Of a DNA stretch of 64,000 nt, positions 28,101-39,591 are shown in pieces. The stretch comes from Cardinalis cardinalis (lineage: Eukaryota; Chordata; Aves; Passeriformes; Cardinalidae): positions 1,079,456-1,143,455 of the forward strand of contig JACDOX010000040.1 in NCBI GenBank assembly GCA_014549065.1, in the 5' to 3' direction. The number at the start of each line of letters is the position of its first letter. Position 1 is the stretch's first letter. The notes under the pieces are model-generated. The model ran no database searches. It saw nothing but the letters and a program-made list of their open reading frames with translations, and was not told the origin of the DNA. The position numbers were made by a program, and so were the translations under genes.

Positions 28101-28613
28101 TTCATGTATCTTTTTCAAGCTGACACTTTCCCCTTAAGCTTCCAGACATTTCAGTCTTTGAATATTTGAGGCACATTCGTAAATGGAATAAACAGCAGAG
28201 GTGGCTTTCGAGTGATGGGCACTTGATATTATTTAGTAAACTTCATTATACAGGCATCAGCGGTCTAATTGTTTTGCAAGATGTACTCAGCAATGCAGCT
28301 GGTGAAGAGCTCCCTTTCTTATCAAAAGATGATTGAAATTATTATATGCAAGGCTGTAAAGGCATATTTTATGTTGAATTAAATTGATTAGAATGAAGAC
28401 ATGCATTTTTTCTAATAAAGATTAATCCAGAATTTAGAAGGAAAATATCTCTACACATACACTGGTCATATGAAATGATTTTTACTACTATAACCTTTGA
28501 AATAAAAAATAAAAAAAGTAAAAACAAAGAAAAATAGGTTTATTAAATGTTAAGTGATGAAAGCTATATAAAAAGTCTGTATTTTTCATGGCAATCTTCT
28601 ATTTTTCTTGTAG

Positions 28614-28794
28614 CCAAAGCAACGTACATCCATAGTATCTTCTCTGGAATTTCACCGAATGAATCACGGCCACAATTATTTTGAAATCAACCCAACCATT
28701 GGCTGTGCAAGTTTTATTTCTACTCCTGCAATTAGTCCAGCTAATTATTCCTTTGGATCTCTGGAATACAGTCTTGAAGAGAAAGAACTTACAG
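28614..28794 (+). CDS. Exon B of the same unidentified long-intron gene
   Basis: This is an internal coding exon of 181 nt. It is preceded by a pyrimidine-rich acceptor ending cttgtag and followed by the donor acag|gtatag. It enters in phase 0, matching exon A, gives 60 codons and leaves one base (phase 1). The peptide opens PKQRTSIVSSLEFHRMNHGH, continues with NYFEINPTIGCASFISTP and AISPANYSFGSLEYS, and ends EEKELT. There is one cysteine, no transmembrane segment and no enzyme signature. A basic RTSIVSS-type site and SP/TP dipeptides suggest a phosphorylated, largely disordered cytoplasmic or linker region, but that is inference. Exon structure and phase continuity make a real gene very likely. 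The family could not be named. Confidence 0.85.
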
Positions 28795-31700
28795 GTATAG
28801 AAAAAACGCTTACTTTGTCTGTCAACAAAGCTTTATAAAACTTTAGGTATTTGGGGTTAACTTGTAATTGCTGTTGTCTTTGGTAGTAAAATACATTTAT
28901 TATAAATACACAGAATCATTCCTGATTTTTTTTTTTCTTACTACTCTACAAAGAGTTCTGATAATTTTATGACCAGTATTATGAGGCATACTTTTTTTCC
29001 TGAATATTACATTTTGAATAAGAAACCTTTGATTTCCAGACTTGCCTAGAATTTANGTATTTTAGTTTTTGAAATGATGATGATTCATACATCTACTTTC
29101 ATCATTATGTGGTCAATAGACTCCAATAAGAATTTTAAGTTAAAAAATGTAATTAGAAATCATTATGTAAGCACCAGTAAAGATGAGGAAGAGAAGATTT
29201 CTAAGAAAGCTGTGATTGTTTCTTCAATAGTGATGGGATTCATTAAAGTAAAACTTGAGTGTATTTGCTCCGATGATAAGAGTTGAATGGAGTGATGGAA
29301 TGAGGAAGGTTTTACTGTAAACAGAGATTTACATAATGAAAATGCTGTAAAAAGGATTAAAGTATTTCCTTTTTCACAGATCAAAGCTTCAAGAATGGGA
29401 AATTGTCAGCAAAACAAGCATTTACCTTTGTCCTTTCAAATTCCATATAAAAGTTGCTTTATTTAGGCTAAATTGTGGCAGAAGGGTATGGTATTCATCA
29501 CTTGTTTCATAACATCAGGAAAGCTGATGTTATGAAACAAGTGTCTTTGGTAGCTTATTTATGGGATCTGCAGATCAAGTTTAAAAGGGTATTGTATTTA
29601 AAATGTAAATAGGAGTAGATTACTGTAAAATAAAAATAATAAAAATGTTAAGATTTAGTGCAAACTTATCAATTGGTTTTTGTGGCATTGATCTTGAAAC
29701 GAGATGAATCCTCTTCATTCCTAGTTGGTAGAGTTAAAAGAAAATAATTTCATAGCTAGTTCAATAGAAAACTATATGTTTAGGGCTATTGTGAAATAAG
29801 AGTGAGAAATCCTACCTTCTTTGATGAAGAGAGAATTAAAATAATCAGAGATTATTTATATTGGTTTTTTGGATTATAATATAAACAAAGATAATATAAG
29901 TCATCTTTGAAACTAAAAGAAGGTGCTTATATCAAGGGTATAGAAAATATTTTTGAACTTAACTGGAAGCAATTTGAATGGTATCTTCTATTCTTAGGTC
30001 TGGGGTCATTTGATTCTTTAATGTTTTGGTTGTTATTGGGTTTTTTTTCTACTGTAAATTCTCCTCAGCAATCACAGTTTTATTCTGGGTAGTTGAATTA
30101 TACTAAATATTTCTTGATGTTTAAAAGCAAAGATAAGAAAACAGAAAGAACGTTCACTGGCATTAGATAGTTCACTTCTCCAGATTCCTGCTGTTGTACA
30201 ATTCTGTTAAAGTTCTTCACAGTATCTGGATTCGCTTGACTCTTATCTTCTTTGGTTGAATCTACAATGGGCTACATTTAGTAACTTCTAATTACTGCTT
30301 TTAATTTTATCTGACATTGGGACTATAAGGTCCTGCTTCTTAGAATTTTATGCTTCTAATTTGTGGATGATTTGATTTATGGATTGAGTGAAAGCTGAAT
30401 TTCCTTTTATCTCTGACCAGAAAGCTAAGAAAAAATAACAGGCAAAATGACTGAAGTTCAGGGCATCTTCGACAAGCTTTTCAATAGTACATTTTTCCAT
30501 CAGTAATCCTTAATTTACCATTAGTAAATGAAATCATCATAGTAAAATTACAATTCCACCCTCCATTTACAGCTGGTATCCTGGAATTATTTAAGTAATA
30601 TACAGGATCCCATATTAGACACAATATTACCCTGAATGAAAAAACCCTTATCTCATTTTGATCATTTAGTTAATTTTGACTCCTTACTGCTAGATGATGC
30701 ATAGTAACTCTGCAAGAGACAAGGAGTAATAATGTGGAAAGAGAATAACTGAATCTGGAAGGAACAGATCAAAATTGTCTCTCTTGGAAAAGTCTTTAAG
30801 GCTTGTCTCTTATCTAAAATGTTAAAAACTGAACCTGGAATAATAATGGTCAGCAAGGAGCAGTGGAAACATTGTTCTGTGTTCTGCTACAGCTTTTCTA
30901 TGCTTTAGCTAGCTGTTGTTCCACTGAAAGGTCCCTTGTTTCTTTTCATGATCTACAGTGGCAACAGATACAACTCACCATAGGACCTAAATATAACCTT
31001 TTGAAAATTCATGGAAAGTCTGCATCTTAAAATACTGGTTAGTTTAATTGAAGATTTGTGTGCATTTGAGTGAAGCAATTTAAATGTTTTTTACAGGATT
31101 TCTAAATCAGAAACTTCCAACTAAATAAGGCATAAGTATTTCCCTACTCAATTACGGTGCTTTTCATGTTTTCTTCTTTTGCAATGATTCATTGTAATTC
31201 AGATAAAAGTAAGAGATTAATACAAAAAATAATTATACTAAAACTTTTGCATTTACCTCAGGTGGTCTAGACTACCTTTAGTAGTCTGCTACCAAAGAAT
31301 CGACCTGTTGTTGATGGTTCCTTTTTGTGTTTGGGGATCACAGTTTTACTCTTGGTGTTTGCTAATTCCCTACATCACCTAATTGAAACAGGGGTCCTGA
31401 TTTTTAAGAAGTGTGTTTTCATCAAATAGAAAAACATGGAACACTTTCACAGATATATTTAATATCTGAGATGTATTATCTGATTGACAGTATATGTCAA
31501 CATTTCTGATTATCCAGAGAACAGGTCGCATACAATGGTAAATATGTGCTTTAGCTTTGGTATCAGATACCCTTGTAGAGTAGACAAACCAGGTATGTTG
31601 CATGCATGGATGGGAGCAGATACCTTAATATAAGGTTTCCTGATGTAAGAAAGAAGGTTCTGTCCTTTGTTTTGAACTTTAACTGGTGGAAGAACCTGCA

Positions 31701-34700
31701 ACAAGTTGGCAACATTTCTCTCACTCGAGTGTCTATAGGGCAGACTGTGTGAATGCAGTGTTGGCGTGACCTCTTTTCAGGGCTTTGTCTGGTGCTAGAT
31801 CATTGACATCAGAGAAGCATTCTCAAAATCCAAGTGAATGGTCATGCTTTCATAGCATTGCATTTCACCTCAAGTTGGAGGCCAGTGCATCCTAGTAATA
31901 TCAACTACTACACATAGCAGTATAATAAATTACTGTACTAAAAGTGAGACCGCTTCATTGCACAGGGAGTCATTTCTGTGGGCAGTTCTGTCCCAGCAAG
32001 ATGCGTGTAATTTTTTTCATCATCTGAATACATATTTAGTAGGTGTTCTGCAAGATAACACACATGAAAAATTAAATACCTGATAATCAGGTGATTGTTG
32101 TTTGTGAGATGTTCCTCATGTTACTTTGNCCATGAACTAAGACCACAGATGTGCAAAATGATTCATTCCAGGAGAGGGCAGCCTGGGCTTTCAGGGAAAT
32201 GCCTGCCTAAGAGATCTCTCTGCCTTGTTTTCTATATCCCTCAAGTTCTCTTGAAACTGTGAATCTTAAAGATGGAAGGCAACAAAATTGTGGCCTTTTG
32301 GTAATATTGGCTTGGCACAATCAACAATTGCAGCTGAAACTGTCAGTCTAGATGATTTTCATTTTCACTTGATCAGTCAAAATAATGGATCTTTCTCTAA
32401 CCCATATAATTACATTATGTCTTCTTGTCCCATGTATAATTGGGCCATGNAATTAAAAAGACAGTTCTGCAGAGGTTCTTGTTCTGTTTCAGCTCAAAAA
32501 ATAGGTTTGTACTCAGATTCAAGTATGCAGCAAAAATGCCAGCAGATGTCTGAAGGTAATCTCATCACAATCTTTATTTTCAGCCCATGAAAATCTGTAC
32601 TTTTTCAGTAAGTTCAGTATGCCATTCATTGTAAACGAGGATTCAGTTTTTTCTCATCTTGTTGTGGTACTGAGAAGTATTTACTGAGTTTATCTCTTAG
32701 TTAGAAAGGCTATCTCCACTGGAGAGGACCTTAAAGTAGCTGTTACTGCTTTTACATGCCATGTACTTTGGCTGTGAGAGACATTTAATACATCTAAGAA
32801 GGCTAAATTTTTCCTTAAAACAGCCTGGAATTGACAATTCAAGAATTTAATCTTTAATGTATAGACGATAATTTTTTTCTTTTACTTTTGAAAAAATCAT
32901 ATTTGAGTCACAACTTCGATTCCTTCTATAATTGTCTTCAGATCTTTCTTTACAGTACGTATCTGATGAAATTGTTCTGTCTCACAAGCCCTATTTCAGA
33001 AGCAAAAACAGCCCTAAAAGCTCAAAACTTGTAGTTTTGTCTTTTTCTTTTGAGGGAATCAAGAAATACAGCTTATTAGAATTAGAAACTTCTTTCAGAG
33101 ATCAGGCTTAAAATTCTTGGCTATGTTGCATTCCTTTATACAGTCAGAATTTATTCTCGTGCAGGAATGTTTCTTTATGTGACANTAGCAAAGCTACTCT
33201 TCGAAGTAGGTCACGTATTTGTCAACATTACTTTCTTATTCAAGTATCTTAATTATTAAGAGCTGATATGAAAAGATCAAACTCTGATATCTATGTAGAC
33301 TCTTCAAGCCTTGTTTCTTCAATTATAAAAAGTCTTGGAATGGCTAGAAGTGAAATAGAAAATGAAAGGAATACCAAGAAGAAGAAAGTGACTTTTATTA
33401 CCAGTGCATTTTTTGGGTGTGCTGTATGCAAGCTCATGGTATGCTGTCTTTGTTAACGAAACCTCACTAATGAGCAAAAGAACACATGGTTTTCAAGTGA
33501 CAGAAAAAGGGGAAAATATTGGCTTGTGATGAAATAAGAATAATCAACAAATTTTGGTAGATAAAACTTTCCAACCTCCTTTATCTAGACACCTGTACAT
33601 CCAGTGATGTAGTATCTAAAAAAATTTTATTACCAGTCTGTACCAACTTGTCATTGATTGAAAACTCTTTTCCAGATGAAATGGCTTTGAAGGTCAAATT
33701 CAGGCCCTCTTTTCTCTGGTTTTTAATTTTCTTCATCATCTTCTTGATTACAATGCAACAAATTCTGCCAAGGCATTCTTCAAAACAGGTTAATTTGAAC
33801 CTTTTCATCTTCAAAAATTTTTTGTTTTTCCCTATAATTTATAACTATACTCAACTGAATGCAATTAGTAAGACATAGTAGAGCTATTCCAGGAATTGCT
33901 ACTGGGGATCATACTCTGTGCTGTCTCATACAGTTTATTTTTTGTTCTAATTAACTTGTCCAGCAGATGTAGCATGTTGAGGTCTCCTTATGTTGCCCTT
34001 CTTTTTGCCGCTTCTAATTTCAGCTTTGTTGAGTTATCCAAGGCAAGATGCAGTCTGTCCCACAGGGACAGAGAAATGTAGGGTTGATTAATATTATAAA
34101 CTTTTCTTTGTTAACTGTTATTGTCTTTGCACAGTCCAGTTTCAAAGAAATGAATTTCATGCAGCTCATTGTAGTTGTATATCAGTGTTACAAATATTTC
34201 AACACACCCAAAAATCTAGTGGCAGAAAGGTCTTCTGAGGCAATACCTGGAAAGCTGTGGATGAAACCAATTCCTGTTGTTCCAGTCAAAAACAATATAC
34301 CTTTTTCCAAGAAATTGGTTTGTGCTAGTGCCTTCATGAAACATTAGATACAATATGCCCCTGAATCTCATGCCACCTGAGCTTAAAGGTAATCTCCTTG
34401 GAATTAACTATATTATTCCAACTTAAAGTTCATGACAGCCCTTCAGTAATGCCTCTGCAGTGTTGTCATTCAGCCTTTTCTCAGGCTTAAAGGAATTATC
34501 TGGGCTGAGCCCACTTAGTTGTTCATGTGAACCCGCTCTCCAAACATACTGTCTCATGTCGCTCGATATGTGGACATTCAGATTGCTAAAAAATGGTAAA
34601 GTAATATGAAAATAAAACAATTTGTAGCAAGCATATTGAAGGAATAAAACTGCAGATGGGTCTTGAATCTCTGTTGTCAGATATAGCAATGGATGTGTTA

Positions 34701-37700
34701 ATCAAACAAGGAATGACATGAACAGCTTATCTCTTTTCAAATCAAATTCTGAACCATCTGACCACATGTGGAAAGGCATGTGTTGAGCCATGTGCCTGCC
34801 TATCTTTTATTCAAATGGCTATTCTTCACAGGATTTGCTCTTTTCACTCACATTATTTGCTTACTCTAAATAAAACCAGTTAGCTATTGTTTACAATATA
34901 GGGAAAAAAAATCTGTTCTGATACTTAAGGTATTTTTACTAATTTTGAAAGCCTGTATTCTTAAGCCTCAGTCTGTCAAGGAGGAAGGTAGGAAATAGAG
35001 CAATGCTGTGATGATGCTGGAGAGGAAAATTTTAGACTCTCCTAAAACTGGGGAAAATTTCCCTCAGAATCCTTAGGAGTGTGTTACACTGCTATCAGGT
35101 CCAGGAGTTAGCTATTTCTCTGAATCCTTTTTTGCCTCTGAAGTAAACATAATGTAAAGCTTACTGCAATGTATGTGTGTTTGTATACATGTCTATCTGC
35201 AACTATTAGAATCTTTTACACTTCATTTAGTTGCATACATCCCCTTTCTTGAGAGGTGTCAGCACAGATAAAGAAGTGCTTCATCAAACCATAAAATGAT
35301 TCCCTGAAGGAGCAACAGATACTACTATATTAAATCAATAAGGACTGTCTAAGGACCTTCTTTTGAGGAACCTTCTTTTGAACTTATGAGTGCAGCTGTT
35401 AGAAGCAATGTAGTTAAAAATGTTNTTTATCTACATTTAATATAGCTTTTTCCAGGTATAATGACTATCCTGGTATGTAAGGTCAAAAGAAGAAATATTT
35501 TCTGTAATGTGTCATTTACACTTCTTAGCCATCTCTAGAAGTTGAGTAACTATGGACAATACTCATATTTATCTGATTGTCTCTTGGTCAGCTCTTTGCT
35601 GTTTTGGTTTGGTTATTTTTTACTGAGCCAGAAGCAAAATAACTCTTTAACTTGTANTAGGACCATTTGCAGAGACAGATTGTTTTAGTGTTTAGGCTGT
35701 CACCATGCCTTGTATTGTTCCCTTATCTTTTCATTGGATGTTTTGTAAATAAGACTGACCAAGCTGTGGAGGGATGCTCTTGAAAACTTCTTCACCTCAT
35801 CAGTCAGAGCAATTGCAATTGTGAGATGAAGGCAATGAACAGAGAGCACTAGGATGTCTCAGTCTTCAATTCCTGNCAATATTGTTTGTGGTACAGTTTT
35901 CTTTTACCCTGTGAATGCACTTAAACTGATTGTAACATTATTTATAATATTCTATCTTACATTTCAATCTATTTTTCTTTTCCTGTGTCATGTCCTCTTA
36001 TTCATATTTAATTGCTTTTCTGCTTCTTCTTCTTTGCATCTTTTAGAAAGCTTTCTGCTTACCAGCTGTATTTCCAAGCCATATGTGAGATGATTAGAAC
36101 TGAAGGAAATGGCAAAAATCTGCCTTTTTTTTTTTTTAAGAAATTTTAGTCCTCTGGGTATAATTAGTGATGTCCAGTTTTAAGAAAAACAAAAAGCTCT
36201 CTGTATAACATACCAGTCAGTAACAAAAAAAAATGTTTTCTCCTAAGGCCATTCTGAAATTAAAGACAACTCTTGTTTCTCTTTCTTGCACGCAACTCAC
36301 TGGATTTCTTTCTTGGTTTCTGTTCCTTGCTCTCCCATTGTAATGTTAGTATNATTTGATGTAACAGTCTTCTCTCTTTATGTCATTCCAAGCTGTATGA
36401 AAAAATGGGGATGGGAAAACCAGCTTCTTTATCTTTGCTGAATATCCAAAAACTAGGGTAGAGTGAGTCTTCCTCATTAGTTAATTTATTATGCATTTTA
36501 TAAACAGCTCTAGCTGAACAATGTAAACATGACAAATATGAGAGTGCATTGCTAATGATAGTGTTCTTGTGGAAAATTAAATTTTGATGCCCTTTAGTGA
36601 AAGATGAAAACTGAACACCAGTCTCCTTCATTCTGGAATAGCCACTGTCACTTTTTCTAAAGTGGACATGATGCTATGAGAATTTTGATTCCAGCCTTGA
36701 AAATCCTTTTTTCACCAGGATTTGGTCAATAAATCTGAGACAATTCCATGAATGGTTTCAGAATGACTGAGTAGACCTTACTGTAAAACAAAATTAAATC
36801 ATTTGCATCTGGTTCTTGCTGTATTGAATAACTTCTATTCGGTGGCTAGTTTGATTTGTAATTAGAAATTTAAAATATAATGACAGGTTTAAAAAAATTA
36901 AAAATACTCCTTGCTTTCAGGAGCACTTCTACCTTTTGGTAGAAATGACTGATTGTAAAAATTCAGCATATAATAAAATTGAAAGTCTCAAAATTTCTTT
37001 GAAAATCCATAGAAACACTGTATGTTACACCTAATTTAGCACTTGAATATACAAGTTATGTGTATGACTTTTCAGTTTCTATTTATAATATAGCTCTAGC
37101 GGTAAAGTTGAATAAATAGAAAGGATTCTTTTACATTTCTAATTTTTACATAGTGAGAGATTAATTGTCTTCTTAGAGCTTTGCAGAGGGTTCACTGGGG
37201 GCTTGGACTTGTTCATTTGAAGAAGAAAAATTCACATGGCCATGTCTGGGCAAGATACACAGATGTAGTCTGAAAATATGTCAGAACTGTCAGATACCCA
37301 AATAAATAAACTCTCATGAGTTTACCAAAAACAGAAGGACAGACAACAATGTGGTTGGTCTCAGTAAGAGTAAAGTTTTATCTACCCTGTGCCCTATTTG
37401 ACTGATTACGAATGCCTTTGGGAAATGTGTAATTGCTGTACAGTGGCATAGTGACACCTCTCCGGAGTGTTACAGCCTTTGAGTGTTTGCAGCCCAAGGT
37501 CCCCCTAAGCCCAAGCACCTCCTGGGTGTTTCCTGTGTATTATATAACCTTACTATATGTATGTCCATGGATGGATCCATTCTCCATGTAACCCATGTGC
37601 AGATTTTATTCCCACAAGGCATTTTGCAAGGAGTTATACACTTGACTAAGTATCTAATCACCATGAGGGCGATCCATCTTTTGTTTCAATAATAATTTCA

Positions 37701-37847
37701 AAACTCCGAAGGCTAAAAAGTGGGTCCACTGTTCATGTTCTAGAGCTTTCATTTGTGTCACTTGTACCCAGCAAATTGTGACACCATTTGATGCCAATTT
37801 TCTGCATTCCAACAGCACTGTTCATAAAACTAAGATTCTCAATTCCT
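28795..37847. other. Noncoding DNA downstream of exon B
   Basis: This is an AT-rich intron continuing from the gtatag donor. It contains the perfect hairpin at 29499-29543 and a 12-bp duplication (accttcttttga) near 35364-35391. The open frame at 33268-33456 begins with plausible protein-like text but lacks a good donor and acceptor, so it is not called. No recognisable CR1, SINE or LTR copy was seen. Confidence 0.6.
29499..29543. repeat. Perfect 20-bp inverted repeat, 5-nt loop
   Basis: The arm cacttgtttcataacatcag (29499-29518), the loop gaaag and the exact reverse complement (29524-29543) form a hairpin without a single mismatch. It sits about 700 bp downstream of exon B inside the intron. 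Pairing stops sharply at both ends. Confidence 0.95.
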
Positions 37848-37887
37848 GTGATTAGAAAATTATTCCATAGAATAATTTTCTAATCAC
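37848..37887. repeat. Perfect 18-bp inverted repeat overlapping a SINE tail
   Basis: The arm gtgattagaaaattattc (37848-37865), the loop cata and its exact reverse complement (37870-37887) form a palindrome. The right arm splits what would otherwise be a continuous SINE tail (catagaat ... caccgaatattctgag), so the arm appears to have been copied into the tail from the sequence beside it. Confidence 0.93.
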
Positions 37888-38010
37888 CGAATATTCTGAG
37901 CTGGAAGGGACTCTCAAAAATCATAAAGTCCAACTTTTAAGTGCATGGCCCATAGAGGGATTGAAGCCACGACCTTGGTGTTAGCAGCATGCTCTGACCA
38001 ACTGAGCTAA
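37864..38010 (-). mobile_element. TguSINE1-like tRNA-Ile/CR1 SINE
   Basis: Read on the minus strand, the element starts ttagctcagttggtcagagc, a clear tRNA-Ile head. The A box is tagctcagttgg (+ strand 37998-38009) and the degenerate B box is ggcttcaatcc (37958-37968). It continues through tatgggcca and a CR1-derived 3' part (gagtcccttccagctcagaa) to an attctatgg-type tail. This tRNA-Ile plus CR1-tail structure is that of TguSINE1, described from passerine birds. The copy is diverged, lacks the first few tRNA bases, and its tail carries an inserted inverted segment. It lies antisense to the host gene. Confidence 0.88.
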
Positions 38011-38875
38011 TTTCTTGGCTTTTTTTTTTCTAGTTATGCATATTATTCTTATATCAAAGGAAGGCCTTTTCTTAATCATTTAGAAGGAAAGTCTTATTTT
38101 CACTTTTGTTGGTGTTTGTAGATCTCATTACCAGCTATTTATTGTTTATGCATTTACAAGGATGGAAATGTTGAAGACTCACTCTGTAATGGCATTATAT
38201 ATGCTTTCTTAATATTTAAGTCATGCTGAAGTGCCCTCTTAAAAAAGGACTTTGGATCAAACTTGTACAGCTCACAAGGAATAATTTTAGTTGCCTTCTA
38301 TGGATTTTTATTTTTAAAGAAAATATTTAAGATTTGTTGCCTCCAGACATATCTCATAGAATGGCAAGATTCTCTATAATTCTTCCTCCCAGAATCCATT
38401 CTGTCAAAAGTAGAGGCATCACACACCAAGGAGTTTGTGTCACACTTCTGATGATCAATTAAATATTATCTGCAGTCTCTATTTAAAATATCATGTAGAT
38501 TGTAGTTTTGATAATGGGATCTGTGTTTCTGGCACGAGTCAGGCTCTAGGTGGCTGTAGAGAGAAGTATGTTCTTGTGCAAGTGTTTGCAAGATGTTTGC
38601 TTGTCAAGAAAGAAAAATCTCCACACAAAACCTCAATCCATATGTGAAAACACAAAGATATGCAAAAAATAATTTCACCATACCATTTTAGTACAACTCT
38701 AATTAAGAATCTAGTTTAGTTTAAATACATCTCTGGTGACCAGCATGCTTGCTTTTTTAAATCTAAATTTAAGGTTTTCTTCAAATAGGAGTCTCCCCGA
38801 GCTGCTTTTAATTTATCGAAGTATCAAGATATCAGGCACATAGACACACACACACACACACATATATGCATATAC

Positions 38876-38906
<31 letters not shown>

Positions 38907-38937
38907 GGCATGCTTGAGAGCTGTAATGTTACTTCCC
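38011..38937. other. Noncoding spacer with microsatellite
   Basis: This is AT-rich sequence between the SINE and the next CR1 fragment. Apart from the CA/TA microsatellite listed separately, I see no feature in it. Confidence 0.6.
38844..38904. repeat. Compound (CA)n/(TA)n microsatellite
   Basis: An acacac run (38844-38862) passes through a short imperfect atatgcatatac bridge into a pure (TA)n run (about 38875-38899). It lies just upstream of a CR1 fragment. Length variation between individuals is likely. Confidence 0.95.
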
Positions 38938-39215
38938 TGTGGTGACCAGTGACAGGACCTGAGGGAACGGCCTGAAGTTGTGTCAGGGGAGGTTTAGGTT
39001 GGGTACTAAAAATAGATTCTTCTCCCAGAGGGTGTTTGGGCACTGGAACAGCTCCCCAGGACAGCGGTAACAGCACCAGCCCTACAGAGCTCGGGGGGCA
39101 TCTGGACAACCCTCAGGAACAGGGTGACTCCTGGGCATGGTGCTGTGCAGGCCCACGAGTTGGACTCTGACCCTCGTGGGTCCCTTCCAACCCAGCNTAT
39201 TCTGTGACTCTGTGA
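38938..39215 (+). mobile_element. CR1 LINE 3' end with terminal tail
   Basis: This copy is markedly GC-richer than its surroundings. It runs from ggtgaccagtgacaggac through gtgtcaggggaggtttaggt and gggcactggaacag to tgggtcccttccaaccca and the tail tattctgtgactctgtga. All are hallmarks of a CR1 3' terminus in sense orientation. It is 5'-truncated, with an intact 3' tail of two imperfect 8-bp units. It appears less decayed than the other CR1 fragments here. Confidence 0.93.
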
Positions 39216-39536
39216 TGCTGCTATGCTCAGCTTACTTGAATTTTAATCAGAAGAAAGGTAGGTGTATGTTTATTCAGTTTTAGTGTTCACTGGATTCCAT
39301 TGAATACAATAAGAAAATACTATAGTTGAATTAAATATTTAGTAGAAAGAATTCAGTAACAAACTATTAAAAGTTAATGTACTTTTTATTTCTAATTTGG
39401 TATTTCCCAGAGTAGGATTATAAGGTTGTCACTGGAGACTTTTGTTTCTGATAAATAGGTTGAATTTAGAAAAAACAACTTTTGCCTACACAGCAGTCTT
39501 CTAAGAGGCAGTTTAATGTTGCTATTGCTAATATAG

Positions 39537-39591
39537 CATGTTGAGACCATTTAACACCGACTGTTTACATGTTGAGACCATTTAACGCCGA
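39537..39591. repeat. 24-bp direct repeat, period 31, beside CpG-rich patch
   Basis: The unit starting catgttgagaccatttaac occurs at 39537-39560 and 39568-39591 with a single A/G difference (caccga versus cgccga). It is followed by gcatcacgaacgggacggga, a CpG-containing stretch that stands out against the AT-rich background. It may be a fragment of an inserted element, but I do not recognise it. Confidence 0.85.

Larger units (their letters stand above)
14506..28613 (+). other. 14.1-kb intron between exons A and B
   Basis: The intron is bounded by gtaggt at its 5' end and by a pyrimidine-rich tract ending tttttcttgtag at its 3' end, which is normal GT-AG splicing. It joins exon A (phase 0 out) to exon B (phase 0 in) without a frame problem. 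It holds two + strand CR1 fragments, one minus-strand solo LTR and a possible second LTR remnant, each listed separately. The rest (14506-16960, 17101-18758, 19061-23434, 23602-24773, 25161-28613) is AT-rich DNA with no exon or RNA gene that I can support. Confidence 0.8.

Noticed and set aside
29074..29286. 70-codon + strand frame shortly after exon B
   Set aside because: It starts with an ATG repeat, has no acceptor in the required phase, and overlaps a similar-length frame on the other strand.
33268..33456. Open frame of 62 codons starting MKRSNSDIYVDSSSLV, considered as a downstream exon of the host gene
   Set aside because: A phase-compatible AG exists at 33261-33262, but it lacks a clean polypyrimidine tract, other AGs lie just upstream, and no good donor ends the frame. 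The composition could arise by chance in AT-rich DNA.
37998..38009. Possible tRNA-Ile gene on the minus strand
   Set aside because: Only the A box is intact. The B box is degenerate, the acceptor stem is missing, and the tail is CR1-derived, so this is a SINE head rather than a tRNA gene.
38813..39109. Minus-strand 98-codon frame ending in YIYIYIYVYAYMCVCVCV
   Set aside because: It is the translation of the CA/TA microsatellite plus the antisense of a CR1 3' end.
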